This document shows, piece by piece, positions 25,884 through 34,385 of a stretch of 64,000 bases of DNA (the stretch's first letter is position 1; every line of letters begins with the position of its first letter). The notes under the pieces are model-generated. The model was not told where the DNA came from. It saw only the letters and a list, made by a program, of their open reading frames with translations, and did no database searches. The position numbers and the translations under genes are program-made. Where the stretch lies: positions 62,001-126,000 of the forward strand of contig NZ_JAKJSC010000004.1 in the NCBI RefSeq assembly GCF_029029525.1, written 5' to 3'. The DNA is from Labilibaculum sp. DW002 (GTDB lineage Bacteria > Bacteroidota > Bacteroidia > Bacteroidales > Marinifilaceae).

Positions 25884-26852
25884 ATGAGAGCATTATTTAT
25901 TTCAATCTTCTTAATTCTGACGACGGTTTGTTCTGCTCAGGACAAATCCAAATCAGCAAAAAAAATTCTTAGGTTTTCTGCAAAAATTGAATATCAATTA
26001 GGATACGGAAATTCTGCTCCTGATACTTATCTCTATAGTGCAGAGGTAAACGAAGAAGGAGAGGGGAAAAAGATGTCAAAACTCTTTTTAAATTTGTCGC
26101 TATCAGATTACTGGATTGGAAATTATCAAGTAAGATTGTATTCTTCTGATAGTTTTGTGCCTCGGTATACTTTATCAGAAGAGGAACACGATCATCAAAA
26201 GACTTTATCTGCTCTTGCTTTCTTTGTTGGGAAGGCTACCGGATTTATGCCTGCAGTTGGCATATCGAAATACAAGTACTCGCTAGAATATGCGGTAGAT
26301 GATAAAAAAGTATTAATATTTGATGAACAAGGCAATGAATTAAGTACTGGAGATACATTTAGCCTGTATTCCGACATCCTCAAATACTCATTGCTTTGGG
26401 GAAAAGATGCAAGGTACGATCTTAGTGCAAAAGATTTTTTTGGAAGTTTTGAACTTTCCTATTATCAAACAGAATCCAAAGGTGCTTTGGAGCAAAAGAG
26501 TAGTGGCTATGTACCCAAAAGTATGAACCTACTAACAGAAAAATTTAAGGCTGCTGGCTTTACCATCACAGGAGGTTACCTCACCAAACCGATCAATAAT
26601 GTTTTTCAATACCGACTTGGCTGTCATGCAGAGCTTGCATACGGAGATATAAAGATTTTAAAAGTTGGGTACTTTTCAAGCTTGCTTTTTGGGCGCGAAA
26701 ACAGTTCCTTAAAAGGAATCCTTACCCTTCAGGGTAACCTGTTGGAAAGTAGTAGTTTTGGTCCTTCTATGATAGAAGACAATGCATATAATACGCTTTC
26801 CATGAATCAATTTAGTTACGATTTACTTTTCGGATTATCCTATTCATTTTAA
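25884..26852 (+). CDS. Secreted protein, possibly outer-membrane, unknown family
   Basis: A 322-residue protein with signal peptide (MRALFISIFLILTTVCSAQ). The rest is rich in alternating polar/hydrophobic strands, and the final residues (YDLLFGLSYSF) end in Phe, as outer-membrane beta-barrels do. I do not recognise a family. It is a single gene with its own promoter, and no terminator was clear. A beta-barrel is a reasonable guess only. Confidence 0.65.
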   Translation: MRALFISIFLILTTVCSAQDKSKSAKKILRFSAKIEYQLGYGNSAPDTYLYSAEVNEEGEGKKMSKLFLNLSLSDYWIGNYQVRLYSSDSFVPRYTLSEEEHDHQKTLSALAFFVGKATGFMPAVGISKYKYSLEYAVDDKKVLIFDEQGNELSTGDTFSLYSDILKYSLLWGKDARYDLSAKDFFGSFELSYYQTESKGALEQKSSGYVPKSMNLLTEKFKAAGFTITGGYLTKPINNVFQYRLGCHAELAYGDIKILKVGYFSSLLFGRENSSLKGILTLQGNLLESSSFGPSMIEDNAYNTLSMNQFSYDLLFGLSYSF

Positions 26853-26910
26853 AGAAGGGAAAGACGCTCAGATCTTCAAGCCTGTCAGTATTTAGCTATT
26901 CTTTGCGGAT

Positions 26911-26948
26911 TAAATCTTTTGCTAAGCACTTTTTGTTTTGTAGTTTCG
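26911..26948 (+). promoter_or_regulatory. Promoter, near-copy of the one at 27758
   Basis: TAAATCTTTTGCTAAG is followed by TTGTTTTGTAGTTTCG; TTG (26919-26921) and TAGTTTCG (26941-26948) are 19 bases apart. An almost identical block stands at 27759-27797. Confidence 0.65.
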
Positions 26949-27052
26949 GGGGCCAGAATATAACTAGTGTTTATCACTACCGCTGCCGAACAATTAGCAA
27001 AGGTCTTATATTCGGAAAATAGAAACGAAGTGAAAATTAAACAAAAGACAAT

Positions 27053-27514
27053 ATGACCAATAATGATATATTACGACGTGTTCGCTACATGTTTGATTAT
27101 AGTGATTCTAAAATGATTACGCTTTTTAAATTAGCCAATCACGATGTCAGTAGAGCGGATTTAAGTGACTGGTTAAAAAGAGAAGACGACCCTTTATTAA
27201 TAGAAATTACAGATAAAGAACTGGCCACTTTCCTTAACGGATTGATCATTGAAAAACGCGGGAAAAGAGAAGGTCCTTTGCCAGAGGCAGAAGATCCTTT
27301 AAGCAATAATATGATTCTTAAGAAACTGAAAATTGCATTGAACTTGAAATCGGATGACATTTTAGATATGCTCGCCTTAATAGATAAAAAAATAAGCAAA
27401 CATGAGTTGAGTGCTTTTTTCCGTAAGCCGGACCATAAATCCTATCGAGATTTTTTGGATCAGTACCTAAGACATTTTCTTAATGCCTTGCAAAAGAAAT
27501 ACAAGAATAAGTAA
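27053..27514 (+). CDS. DUF1456 family protein (YehS-like)
   Basis: A 153-residue protein built of two DUF1456 repeats: NNDILRRVRYMFDYSD... (residues 3-65) and NNMILKKLKIALNLKSDD... (85-150). Each has a helical repeat and a conserved L-x-x-FLNGL/FLNAL end. E. coli YehS has the same two-repeat layout; its role is unknown. The gene has its own promoter (26911-26948) and a perfect hairpin terminator. Confidence 0.88.
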   Translation: MTNNDILRRVRYMFDYSDSKMITLFKLANHDVSRADLSDWLKREDDPLLIEITDKELATFLNGLIIEKRGKREGPLPEAEDPLSNNMILKKLKIALNLKSDDILDMLALIDKKISKHELSAFFRKPDHKSYRDFLDQYLRHFLNALQKKYKNK

Positions 27515-27541
27515 TCCTTTTATAATTTTCTTAAAATCCAC

Positions 27542-27572
27542 ACAGCCCAAGCTACCAGCTTGGGCTGTTTTG
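27542..27572 (+). terminator. Perfect hairpin terminator
   Basis: ACAGCCCAAGCT pairs perfectly with AGCTTGGGCTGT across ACC, followed by TTTGTG. A near-copy with a longer T-run lies at 28921-28951. Confidence 0.85.
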
Positions 27573-27758
27573 TGAAAATTATTTTATATCGCTGTCAGGA
27601 TTTTAAGTACTTACAGACTATTCCTATTTATATTCTTAAGGCGGTTTCTGCAGCCTAGTTACTAAAACGCTTACAGGCCTTCGACGCTGACAGGATCTTT
27701 AAAGCGAAGCGCAAAAAAGCTTCTGCAAATTAATAATCGGTATCGCAATTCTTCCTTA

Positions 27759-27797
27759 TTAAATCTTTTGCTAAGAAATGATTGTTTTGTAGCTTCA
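27759..27797 (+). promoter_or_regulatory. Promoter, near-copy of the one at 26911
   Basis: ATTAAATCTTTTGCTAAG is followed by TTGTTTTGTAGCTTCA; TTG (27768-27770) and TAGCTTCA (27790-27797) are 19 bases apart. It drives the beta-lactamase-family gene. Confidence 0.65.
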
Positions 27798-27835
27798 CAT
27801 TGTAATTTCATAAAAAATCACCATCCTAAAATAGT

Positions 27836-28873
27836 ATGACAAAGAAACTAACAAAAAGAATAATCAGAATAGTATTGCTTATTGGAACCATTACTTCCAT
27901 GTTTTTTGTACCATGGCTTTTGGTAAAGGCGTGGATTTTACCACTACCCAATACAGTTCAAGAACAGTTGGATGAGGCCATTGATCATGGGTTTGATGGA
28001 ATGATTGTTTATGTAGATCAAGCTGGTAAACCACCTCAGTATTTTGCTTCAGGTTGGCACGATAGAGAAGTAAAGATACCTGCCAAAGCGCAAGCCTTAT
28101 TTAAGATTGCCAGTATCAGCAAGCTATATGATGCTGTGGCTGTCACCAAATTGGTAAGTCATGAACGTCTTTCTTTGGATAAAACCATCGCCGATTATTT
28201 ACCGGAACTTGTGGGAAGAATTGAGAATGCAGATAAAATCACCTTGAGGTTGATGATACAGCATAAAAGTGGCATTCCCAATTTTACGGACGCTCCGAAT
28301 TTTTGGGCAGCTCCAACAGAGAGCTATGAAGAGAGTCTTGCATTGATTCTGGATAAGCCGGCCAATTTTGATCCCGGTAAAGATTATGAATATTGTAATA
28401 CGAATTATTTGTTAATCAATAGAATAATGGATGATGTGCTAGGTTATGGGAACTTTCAATTCATTCAGGAAGAAATTTTAAAGCCACTAAACCTTAACAA
28501 TACCTTCAGCTCGCTAAGTGAAGTGAATATAGATGATGTAATGAGTGGCTATCATGTAGGACATCCCCTTGATTTGAAGACAGACGAGCATGGCATGTTG
28601 GCCACAGCAGAAGACGTGGGGATTTTCCTAAGGGCATTGAACGATGGATCATTGTTTGAACCTGGAGAACAGGAAATTTATGCTTCCATTTATGAATATG
28701 AACATGGAGGTTGGGTTCCAGGATACCAAAGTTTTGCAAAATATCACAAAGATCTTGATGCTGTTGTTGTTGAATTCTATAGCACAACTGATTCTAAACT
28801 GTACAATTGGAACTTGTCACAAATCATAAATAATAGAATTGCTAAAATTCTGAAAAGGCAAAAAAGCGAATAG
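27836..28873 (+). CDS. Serine hydrolase, beta-lactamase/class C family
   Basis: A 345-residue serine hydrolase (Pfam Beta-lactamase, PBP4*/esterase group). An N-terminal membrane helix (IVLLIGTITSMFFVPWLLV) anchors or exports it. SxxK is in FKIASISKLYDA and the Tyr-x-Asn motif is in YEYCNTNYLL; the KTG-equivalent triad near the C-terminus is not obvious (HGGWVPGY is the candidate). The family includes D-aminopeptidases, esterases and peptidoglycan enzymes, and family membership alone does not imply antibiotic resistance. Single gene between matched promoter and terminator. Confidence 0.85.
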   Translation: MTKKLTKRIIRIVLLIGTITSMFFVPWLLVKAWILPLPNTVQEQLDEAIDHGFDGMIVYVDQAGKPPQYFASGWHDREVKIPAKAQALFKIASISKLYDAVAVTKLVSHERLSLDKTIADYLPELVGRIENADKITLRLMIQHKSGIPNFTDAPNFWAAPTESYEESLALILDKPANFDPGKDYEYCNTNYLLINRIMDDVLGYGNFQFIQEEILKPLNLNNTFSSLSEVNIDDVMSGYHVGHPLDLKTDEHGMLATAEDVGIFLRALNDGSLFEPGEQEIYASIYEYEHGGWVPGYQSFAKYHKDLDAVVVEFYSTTDSKLYNWNLSQIINNRIAKILKRQKSE

Positions 28874-28920
28874 AATTTTATGAAGAACGTTTAATAGCCT
28901 TGATACCAAATACTAAACTT

Positions 28921-28951
28921 ACAGCCCATGCTACCAGCTTGGGCTTTTTTT
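28921..28951 (+). terminator. Hairpin terminator, near-copy of 27542
   Basis: AGCCCATGCT and AGCTTGGGCT pair (one mismatch) across ACC and are followed by seven T. It ends the serine hydrolase gene. Confidence 0.82.
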
Positions 28952-29119
28952 GACCAAATAACAAAAAGCCTTTCTGCTCACTACAAAACCGCATCAATTG
29001 TTTAGAATCCCTACAGAATACTTCTGCGGTGTACAAACTTATCGTTTAATCTGCAGGTAAATCATCATGCAATTTTTTTTGAAGAGAAGAGAATGAGGCG
29101 AAGGTTCTCAAGAAAAGCT

Positions 29120-29127
29120 TACATTTG
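29120..29127 (+). promoter_or_regulatory. Promoter box TACATTTG
   Basis: Perfect TAnnTTTG element 25 bases before the ATG at 29152. Because it overlaps the alternative TTG start at 29125, the ATG is the likely start of the DMT-type gene. Confidence 0.55.
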
Positions 29128-29151
29128 CACAAATTATTTAAATTTTTGTGG

Positions 29152-29595
29152 ATGAGATATTTTCTAATGTTATTAGCTCTTGCTGTTGGCTGTCTTTTAC
29201 CCATTCAGGCAAGTCTTAATGCTAAATTAGGTGGCTTTTTAAAAGCCCCAATAATGGCTGCATTGGTTAATTTTATGGTTGGAGGATTTATTCTTCTTCT
29301 AATTATATTGGGAACACGCACTCCAAATAATTTGTTGTTAGCAGCAAAAGAAGCACCAATCTATGCTTGGATCGGCGGATTGATGGGAGCTACATTCGTT
29401 GGTTCGATCATTTTTCTGATTCCTAGATTAGGAGCAGCCTTGAGTTTCGGATTAATTGTAGCTGGTCAGTTGGTATTTTCTATGGTGATCGATCATTTTG
29501 GCATGTTTGGTATTCCTGTTCAGCCAATTAATTGGGGTAGAGCATTTGGCGTGGCTCTAATTCTAACGGGAGTACTTGTAATACAGAAGTTTTAA
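29152..29595 (+). CDS. DMT superfamily transporter (DUF606/YdcZ type)
   Basis: A 147-residue protein with about five membrane helices: LLALAVGCLLPIQASLNAKLG at the N-terminus, GGLMGATFVGSIIFLIPRLG and a final helix. This five-helix, half-size DMT form (DUF606) usually pairs as a dimer. The substrate is unknown. A 9-residue longer form from TTG at 29125 would start inside the promoter box. Confidence 0.82.
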   Translation: MRYFLMLLALAVGCLLPIQASLNAKLGGFLKAPIMAALVNFMVGGFILLLIILGTRTPNNLLLAAKEAPIYAWIGGLMGATFVGSIIFLIPRLGAALSFGLIVAGQLVFSMVIDHFGMFGIPVQPINWGRAFGVALILTGVLVIQKF

Positions 29596-29743
29596 GAGTA
29601 TTTAGAAAGTTATATCTTTGACATAATAAGATCTTAGGATATTTTTTTTTATTTTTGATTGATTATACTTTATTTTGAATGCATGATAGAAGAAGTATTT
29701 TATTTACCTTCGTGAAATTTTTTATTTAAACAAGCATTGCATA

Positions 29744-29757
29744 ATTACTGAACAACC
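29744..29757 (+). promoter_or_regulatory. 14-base leader element shared with guaA
   Basis: ATTACTGAACAACC stands directly before the guaB ATG. The identical 14 bases occur at 53840-53853 in the guaA leader. Both genes make GMP, so this may be a shared control or translation signal. Confidence 0.4.
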
Positions 29758-31254
29758 ATGGCTAAGATTATTAATGAAGTTTCAAGAACCTTTACAGAGT
29801 ATTTAATTATTCCAGGATTAACTACGGTAGATTGTACTCCAGATAAGGTTGACATGATTACTCCTTTGGTTCGATTTAAAAAAGGAGAATCCTCAAAAAT
29901 CAATTTGAAAACCCCTTTTGTTTCGGCTATTATGCAGTCAGTTTCTGACGACGGAATGGCAATTGCTTTAGCAAAAGAAGGTGGTGTTTCCTTTATTTAC
30001 GGTTCTCAGTCTATCGAACAGCAGGCTGATATGGTTCGAAGAGTAAAGAAACACAAAGCTGGATTCGTAGAAAGTCGTGCTAATATTACACCAGAGCAAA
30101 CTTTAGAGGATGTTCTAAACCTAAAAGAATCAACGGGTTTTTCTACTATTGGTGTAACTGAAGATGGTAGTCCAAACGGAAAATTTTTAGGAATTATTAC
30201 AGGGCGCGATTACCGTATCAGTAAAGATAGTTTGAGTAAAAAAGTAAAAGATATTATGCGACCATTGCCAGAATTGGCTGTTGGTGAGCTTGGAATTTCT
30301 TTAACAGAAGCAAATGATATTATTTGGGAGCACAAATTAAATACGCTTCCAGTTATCGATAAGGATCAAAATTTAAAATATTTTGTATTCCGAAAAGATT
30401 ACGATAATCACAAAGAGAATCACAACGAATTATTAGACGATCATAAGAGATTAGTTGTAGGTGCTGGAATCAATACAAGAGATTACGAAGAGCGTGTACC
30501 TGCATTGGTCGATGCTGGCGTTGATACGGTTTGTATCGATTCATCTGATGGATTTTCAGAATGGCAGAAAATTACCATTCAATGGATAAAAGAACATTAC
30601 AAAGGTAAGGTTTCTGTTGGTGCTGGTAATGTTGTTGACAAAGCAGGTTTCTTATATTTAGCCGAAGCTGGTGCTGATTTTATTAAAGTTGGTGTAGGTG
30701 GCGGATCTATTTGTATTACACGTGAGCAAAAAGGAATTGGTAGAGGTCAGGCAACTGCTATTATCGAAGTTGCAGCTGCACGCGATGAGTATTTCGAAAA
30801 AACTGGCGAGTACATTCCAATCTGTTCAGATGGTGGTATTGTTCAGGATTATCATATGACACTAGCCTTATCAATGGGTGCCGATTTCCTAATGATGGGA
30901 AGATATTTCGCTCGTTTTGATGAGAGTCCAACAAGAAAGCTTTTAATTGGTAGCAACTACGTAAAAGAATATTGGGGCGAAGGTTCGAACAGAGCTAGAA
31001 ACTGGCAACGTTACGATATGGGTGGTAACAACAGCCTTAAGTTTGAAGAAGGTGTTGACAGTTACGTGCCTTATGCAGGTAAATTGAAAGACAACTTGGA
31101 AATCACAACTGGTAAAATTAAATCGACCATGTGTAGTTGTGGTGTTCTTACAATTGCTCAGTTGCAAGCCGAAGCTAAAATTACTTTGGTTTCATCTACA
31201 AGTATTGTAGAAGGTGGTGCGCACGATGTTATCGTAAAAGATACAAAGAACTAA
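29758..31254 (+). CDS. guaB: Inosine-5'-monophosphate dehydrogenase
   Basis: A 498-residue IMP dehydrogenase that oxidises IMP to XMP with NAD, the first committed step to GMP. The catalytic loop [16 protein letters not shown] has the nucleophile C319. Two CBS domains (about residues 95-215) are inserted in the barrel. Other signatures are [13 protein letters not shown] and the flap region [15 protein letters not shown]. Its product feeds guaA at 53869 in this window. A 14-base element directly before the ATG also occurs in the guaA leader. A strong terminator follows at 31293. Confidence 0.97.
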   Translation: MAKIINEVSRTFTEYLIIPGLTTVDCTPDKVDMITPLVRFKKGESSKINLKTPFVSAIMQSVSDDGMAIALAKEGGVSFIYGSQSIEQQADMVRRVKKHKAGFVESRANITPEQTLEDVLNLKESTGFSTIGVTEDGSPNGKFLGIITGRDYRISKDSLSKKVKDIMRPLPELAVGELGISLTEANDIIWEHKLNTLPVIDKDQNLKYFVFRKDYDNHKENHNELLDDHKRLVVGAGINTRDYEERVPALVDAGVDTVCIDSSDGFSEWQKITIQWIKEHYKGKVSVGAGNVVDKAGFLYLAEAGADFIKVGVGGGSICITREQKGIGRGQATAIIEVAAARDEYFEKTGEYIPICSDGGIVQDYHMTLALSMGADFLMMGRYFARFDESPTRKLLIGSNYVKEYWGEGSNRARNWQRYDMGGNNSLKFEEGVDSYVPYAGKLKDNLEITTGKIKSTMCSCGVLTIAQLQAEAKITLVSSTSIVEGGAHDVIVKDTKN

Positions 31255-31292
31255 TTACCGTAAACAAAACGGTTTCGGATTAAGATATCGAA

Positions 31293-31322
31293 AGACCAAG
31301 CATTTAGCTTGGTCTTTTTTTT
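31293..31322 (+). terminator. Terminator of guaB
   Basis: AGACCAAGC and GCTTGGTCT pair perfectly across ATTTA and run into eight T. Confidence 0.92.
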
Positions 31323-31384
31323 GTGCTCAATCAGCTTTCTTTTAGAAGATGCTAAAGCAAAATAGAAAAATGATTTCTGATCAG

Positions 31385-31590
31385 TTGGCTAAAGCCAAAC
31401 AGCAATAAATAAAAGAGAAGCATCTATTGCTCTTGCTTTCAGATAACTGATAAGATGAAATGGATTTAGTAATGGGCTTCTATTTTTTGTTTTGTAAGTT
31501 TATATGTTAACAGGAGAAATGTATCTATTGCAGTTGCTTTTAAGCAACTGATAATATGCAATTAAGAAATTGGCTTTAGCCACATAAAAT
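31385..31590. repeat. Pair of degenerate intergenic repeats
   Basis: Two imperfect copies of a ~60-base unit (CTATTGC...TTGCTTT...AACTGATAA) lie between TTGGCTAAAGCCAA (31385) and ATTGGCTTTAGCCA (about 31571), giving an overall inverted frame around a direct pair. They look like short non-autonomous REP-type elements. Confidence 0.45.
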
Positions 31591-31644
31591 AATCATATGA
31601 GTTGGGTCATTCTGAGCTTGCCGAAGAATCTTTCATTCAAAGGG

Positions 31645-31678
31645 AAAGGCTCTTCCACAATGAGAAAGAGCCTTTTTT
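31645..31678. terminator. Hairpin with T-run near the aminopeptidase 3' end
   Basis: AAAGGCTCTT pairs with AAGAGCCTTT, followed by TTTTATC. T-rich sequence on one side and A-rich on the other allow use in both directions. Confidence 0.7.
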
Positions 31679-31699
31679 ATCTTTTTCCCTTGAATATTT

Positions 31700-34255
31700 T
31701 TACTTCTTTAGCACCACATCAGCAGTCTGCAAGATCTTCATTTTCAAATTTTCCGGATAATTAGGGCGTTCTTCCAAGAATTTGCGCGTAATGTCGCCAA
31801 CCTCTTTCGATTGGTGTCCACTGTACGAAGCGCTCAGCCAATTGTAAGGGAAAAAGATATCACCAGTAAGCTGAATCTCTTGCAATAGCTCTAAGCTTTC
31901 AGGAAGATAAGTCAGGGCTTCTTTCTCTCGCAATGGATGGTGCAAATAGTGTAAGGCATCCAATACCCAACGTTCTGTTTCTCTATTTTCAGCTTTATGT
32001 AGGCTAGCAAAGAATTCTTTACGGATTGGCTGATCGGCAGAAAGGGCAGGCGCTACAAATTGCATCTTTTTCTTACTGTCTGGGTTTTTGATACGATCGA
32101 TTTGTGTTGCTACAATTTCATCAGCCTTCTCAGGCATTTTAATCGCCAAATTACATGCCAAGGCAGTAGCTTTGCTTTCCGATAGGCTAAAGCCACCTAT
32201 TGCAATTTCTTCTTTCCAAACCTTGTAAAGTTGCTCCAAATGAGCTGGGCTTTCTGCAATATTGCTCAATGTCGTGTATAGACTTGATTTATTGCCCATG
32301 TCTTTTTCTTCACTTAAGCGAATCCAAAGGCTTTCTTCCAAGTGCGAACCGAATTGTTTTCTTTCGTCAGCACTAATATGCAACCAATAAACCGACTTAA
32401 GGTAGGAGAGAATTCGAGATAAAATCAGCGTATTTTTTTCGATTGACAATTGCTCCTCTGCTGCTAGTAAAAAGTCCTTTCCACTAATTTCTCCTTCTCT
32501 AAGATTCTCGTAAAGGTTAATCCAGGCAACACCTCTTTGCAAATCGTCTTTAACTTTATGGATATCCTTAAGTAGAAATTTCTTTGTTTTCGCATCCATT
32601 TTAAAGAATCCATAGGCATTTCCTTTTCCATTTGGGATGATGTATTCAGGAACAGCCATTCCTTTTGCATCGGCAACAAGTACTTGCGATTGATCCAACT
32701 GAACAGGTAGGCTAATTGTTTTGTTAGCGTAGCCAAGAACAAGAGTCAAATCTTGATTCCAATCTCCAGCATTACCTTTTGCATCGCTCTGAGTAAGTTT
32801 CAATTCGGATATTTTACCATTTTCTTCAGTCAAATCAGAAGTGATGTGAGCTCTTCCGGGCTTATCGACCCAAACCTTACTCCATTCTGCTAAATTGCTT
32901 TCGGTATGCTGATCAAGAATGCCAATCAAATCTTCCCAACTTGCATTAGCATAAGCATAGTTCTTCATATAAGCTTGCAGGCCTTTTTTTAAAGCTTCCT
33001 CACCAGTAATATTCTCAAGCATATTCATCACAATTGGCGATTTGTGGTAGATAATCGCGCCATACACAGTTCCGGCATCCTTAAGGTTTGGTAAAACCTG
33101 ATTGATAGGGTTAGCACCTGTTGTGCGATCTACGCTAAAGGAGCTTGGAACATGAGCCATTTGAAATTTCAAGTCGTGGTTCATGTTTGGGAAGCTTGGG
33201 TTTGTTATTTTATCTGCAAGGAAATTGGCGAAGACCTCTTTTAGCCAAACCTGATCGAACCATTTCATGGTAACTAAATCGCCAAACCACATATGAGCCG
33301 TTTCGTGGGCTATTAAGTTTGCACGATATCGAATACTGCTATTAGAGGCATTCTTGTCTAAGAATAGCTTAGAGGCATTGTATAAGGTTGCTCCTGTGTG
33401 TTCCATACCTCCATATTGAAATGATGGAATGACAACAATGTCATATTTTGCAAAAGGATAGGGTACATCAGTGTATGCTTCTAACCAATCTAATGATTCG
33501 AAAAGGACACGGAAAATTTCATCGGTATTGTTAGCTAATTTTTCAGAATCAGTCTCCCGGTGATACATGGTATGCTTTTTCCCCTTGTATTCACGTGTGA
33601 TTGTTTCAAATTGTCCGGCTACAAAAGAGAAAAGATAAGTTGGGAGTGGCTTTGTCTTTAGAAACTTATAAGTTGTTCTTTTGCCATTTTCTTTTTGCGA
33701 TATTAATTTACCATTTCCCATAGCCTTCCAATGTGAAGGAATGCTAAGAGTTAATTCAAAATTTGCTTTTAAATTTGGTTGATCGAAACAAGGAAAAGCT
33801 GTTCTGGCACGATCAGGAACGAATAAAGTATATAGGAATTCATCGTTACGATTCAAAGAAGTATTCCCAGTAGTAAACTCAATTTCGATGTGGTTGCTAC
33901 CTTTTAGTAATTCTCCTTTCGGGATAATGATATGCTCCTTTTCGAATCGGTAGTTTGATTTTTCACCATTACAAATTACCTGAAGAATTAGGCTTGCCTT
34001 TTCACGAAAATCAATTTGCAAATCTTGAGTTACCTCTAAAAGGCTAAAGTTAATGGTATTTTTTGCAGGAATGTTTACATCTCGATTTTCTGGTATCTCG
34101 AATGTTAATTGATATTCAAGATCAGAAATGATTTTTGTACGATATTCTGCCATTTTCTTGGCAACGCCAGCTTCTACAGGAATATTTTGAGTCGGAGTAT
34201 TACATGCTGCCAAAATAATACAGATGAATAGTAGGAATGTTTGTAGGGTTTTCAT
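31700..34255 (-). CDS. M1-family zinc aminopeptidase lipoprotein
   Basis: An 851-residue M1 (gluzincin) metallopeptidase anchored by a lipobox (IILAAC). The zinc site is HETAHMWFGDL plus WLKEVFANF about 20 residues on (HExxH-18-E), near residue 315. The substrate-recognition motif reads GGMEHTGA instead of the usual GAMEN; GxMEN variation of this type is common in Bacteroidota. A C-terminal ERAP1-like helical region follows. The ATG at 34255 is chosen because a TATATTTG promoter box lies at 34279-34286, exactly where a longer frame would start. It should trim N-terminal residues from peptides in the cell envelope. Confidence 0.92.
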   Translation of the reverse strand: MKTLQTFLLFICIILAACNTPTQNIPVEAGVAKKMAEYRTKIISDLEYQLTFEIPENRDVNIPAKNTINFSLLEVTQDLQIDFREKASLILQVICNGEKSNYRFEKEHIIIPKGELLKGSNHIEIEFTTGNTSLNRNDEFLYTLFVPDRARTAFPCFDQPNLKANFELTLSIPSHWKAMGNGKLISQKENGKRTTYKFLKTKPLPTYLFSFVAGQFETITREYKGKKHTMYHRETDSEKLANNTDEIFRVLFESLDWLEAYTDVPYPFAKYDIVVIPSFQYGGMEHTGATLYNASKLFLDKNASNSSIRYRANLIAHETAHMWFGDLVTMKWFDQVWLKEVFANFLADKITNPSFPNMNHDLKFQMAHVPSSFSVDRTTGANPINQVLPNLKDAGTVYGAIIYHKSPIVMNMLENITGEEALKKGLQAYMKNYAYANASWEDLIGILDQHTESNLAEWSKVWVDKPGRAHITSDLTEENGKISELKLTQSDAKGNAGDWNQDLTLVLGYANKTISLPVQLDQSQVLVADAKGMAVPEYIIPNGKGNAYGFFKMDAKTKKFLLKDIHKVKDDLQRGVAWINLYENLREGEISGKDFLLAAEEQLSIEKNTLILSRILSYLKSVYWLHISADERKQFGSHLEESLWIRLSEEKDMGNKSSLYTTLSNIAESPAHLEQLYKVWKEEIAIGGFSLSESKATALACNLAIKMPEKADEIVATQIDRIKNPDSKKKMQFVAPALSADQPIRKEFFASLHKAENRETERWVLDALHYLHHPLREKEALTYLPESLELLQEIQLTGDIFFPYNWLSASYSGHQSKEVGDITRKFLEERPNYPENLKMKILQTADVVLKK

Positions 34256-34278
34256 TTTGTTTGGGATTGTTACAGACA

Positions 34279-34286
34279 CAAATATA
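34279..34286 (-). promoter_or_regulatory. Promoter box for the M1 aminopeptidase
   Basis: Minus strand reads TATATTTG, 24 bases upstream of the start at 34255. It rules out the longer start at 34279. Confidence 0.6.
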
Positions 34287-34336
34287 ATAGCTACCTATTC
34301 ATTTAGAACGATTTGATGACGAAATTTTGCATAAAA

Positions 34337-34366
34337 AACGCAAAACCCTTATGGAGTTTTGCGTTT
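34337..34366 (-). terminator. Terminator of the DUF1338 gene
   Basis: AACGCAAAAC and GTTTTGCGTT pair; on the minus strand the hairpin is followed by TTTTTTA, 20 bases after the stop codon. Confidence 0.85.
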
Positions 34367-34385
34367 AAGAATAAGGTGTAAGTAT

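Larger units (their letters stand above)
27515..27835. other. Spacer with terminator and duplicated promoter
   Basis: After the DUF1456 gene these 321 bases hold a terminator (27542-27572), about 180 bases without recognised features, and a promoter (27759-27797). No additional gene or RNA was seen. Confidence 0.6.
31255..31699. other. Intergenic repeats, no gene
   Basis: After guaB these 445 bases hold its terminator, two related copies of a TCTATTGC...AACTGATAA...ATG motif (31413-31456 and 31519-31560), TTGGCTAAAGCCAA at 31385-31398 and its reverse form near 31570, a TCATTCTGAGCTTGCCGAAG dispersed-repeat fragment (31609-31628), and a hairpin at 31645-31678. A TTGTTTTGTA sequence at 31487 faces no gene. 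Confidence 0.55.

Noticed and set aside
27836-28873. Antibiotic-resistance beta-lactamase
   Set aside because: The SxxK serine-hydrolase family is broad and a clear KTG motif is missing, so a resistance role is not supported.
31487-31502. TTGTTTTGTAAG promoter-like sequence
   Set aside because: No TTG box at 19-base spacing and no gene downstream on that strand.
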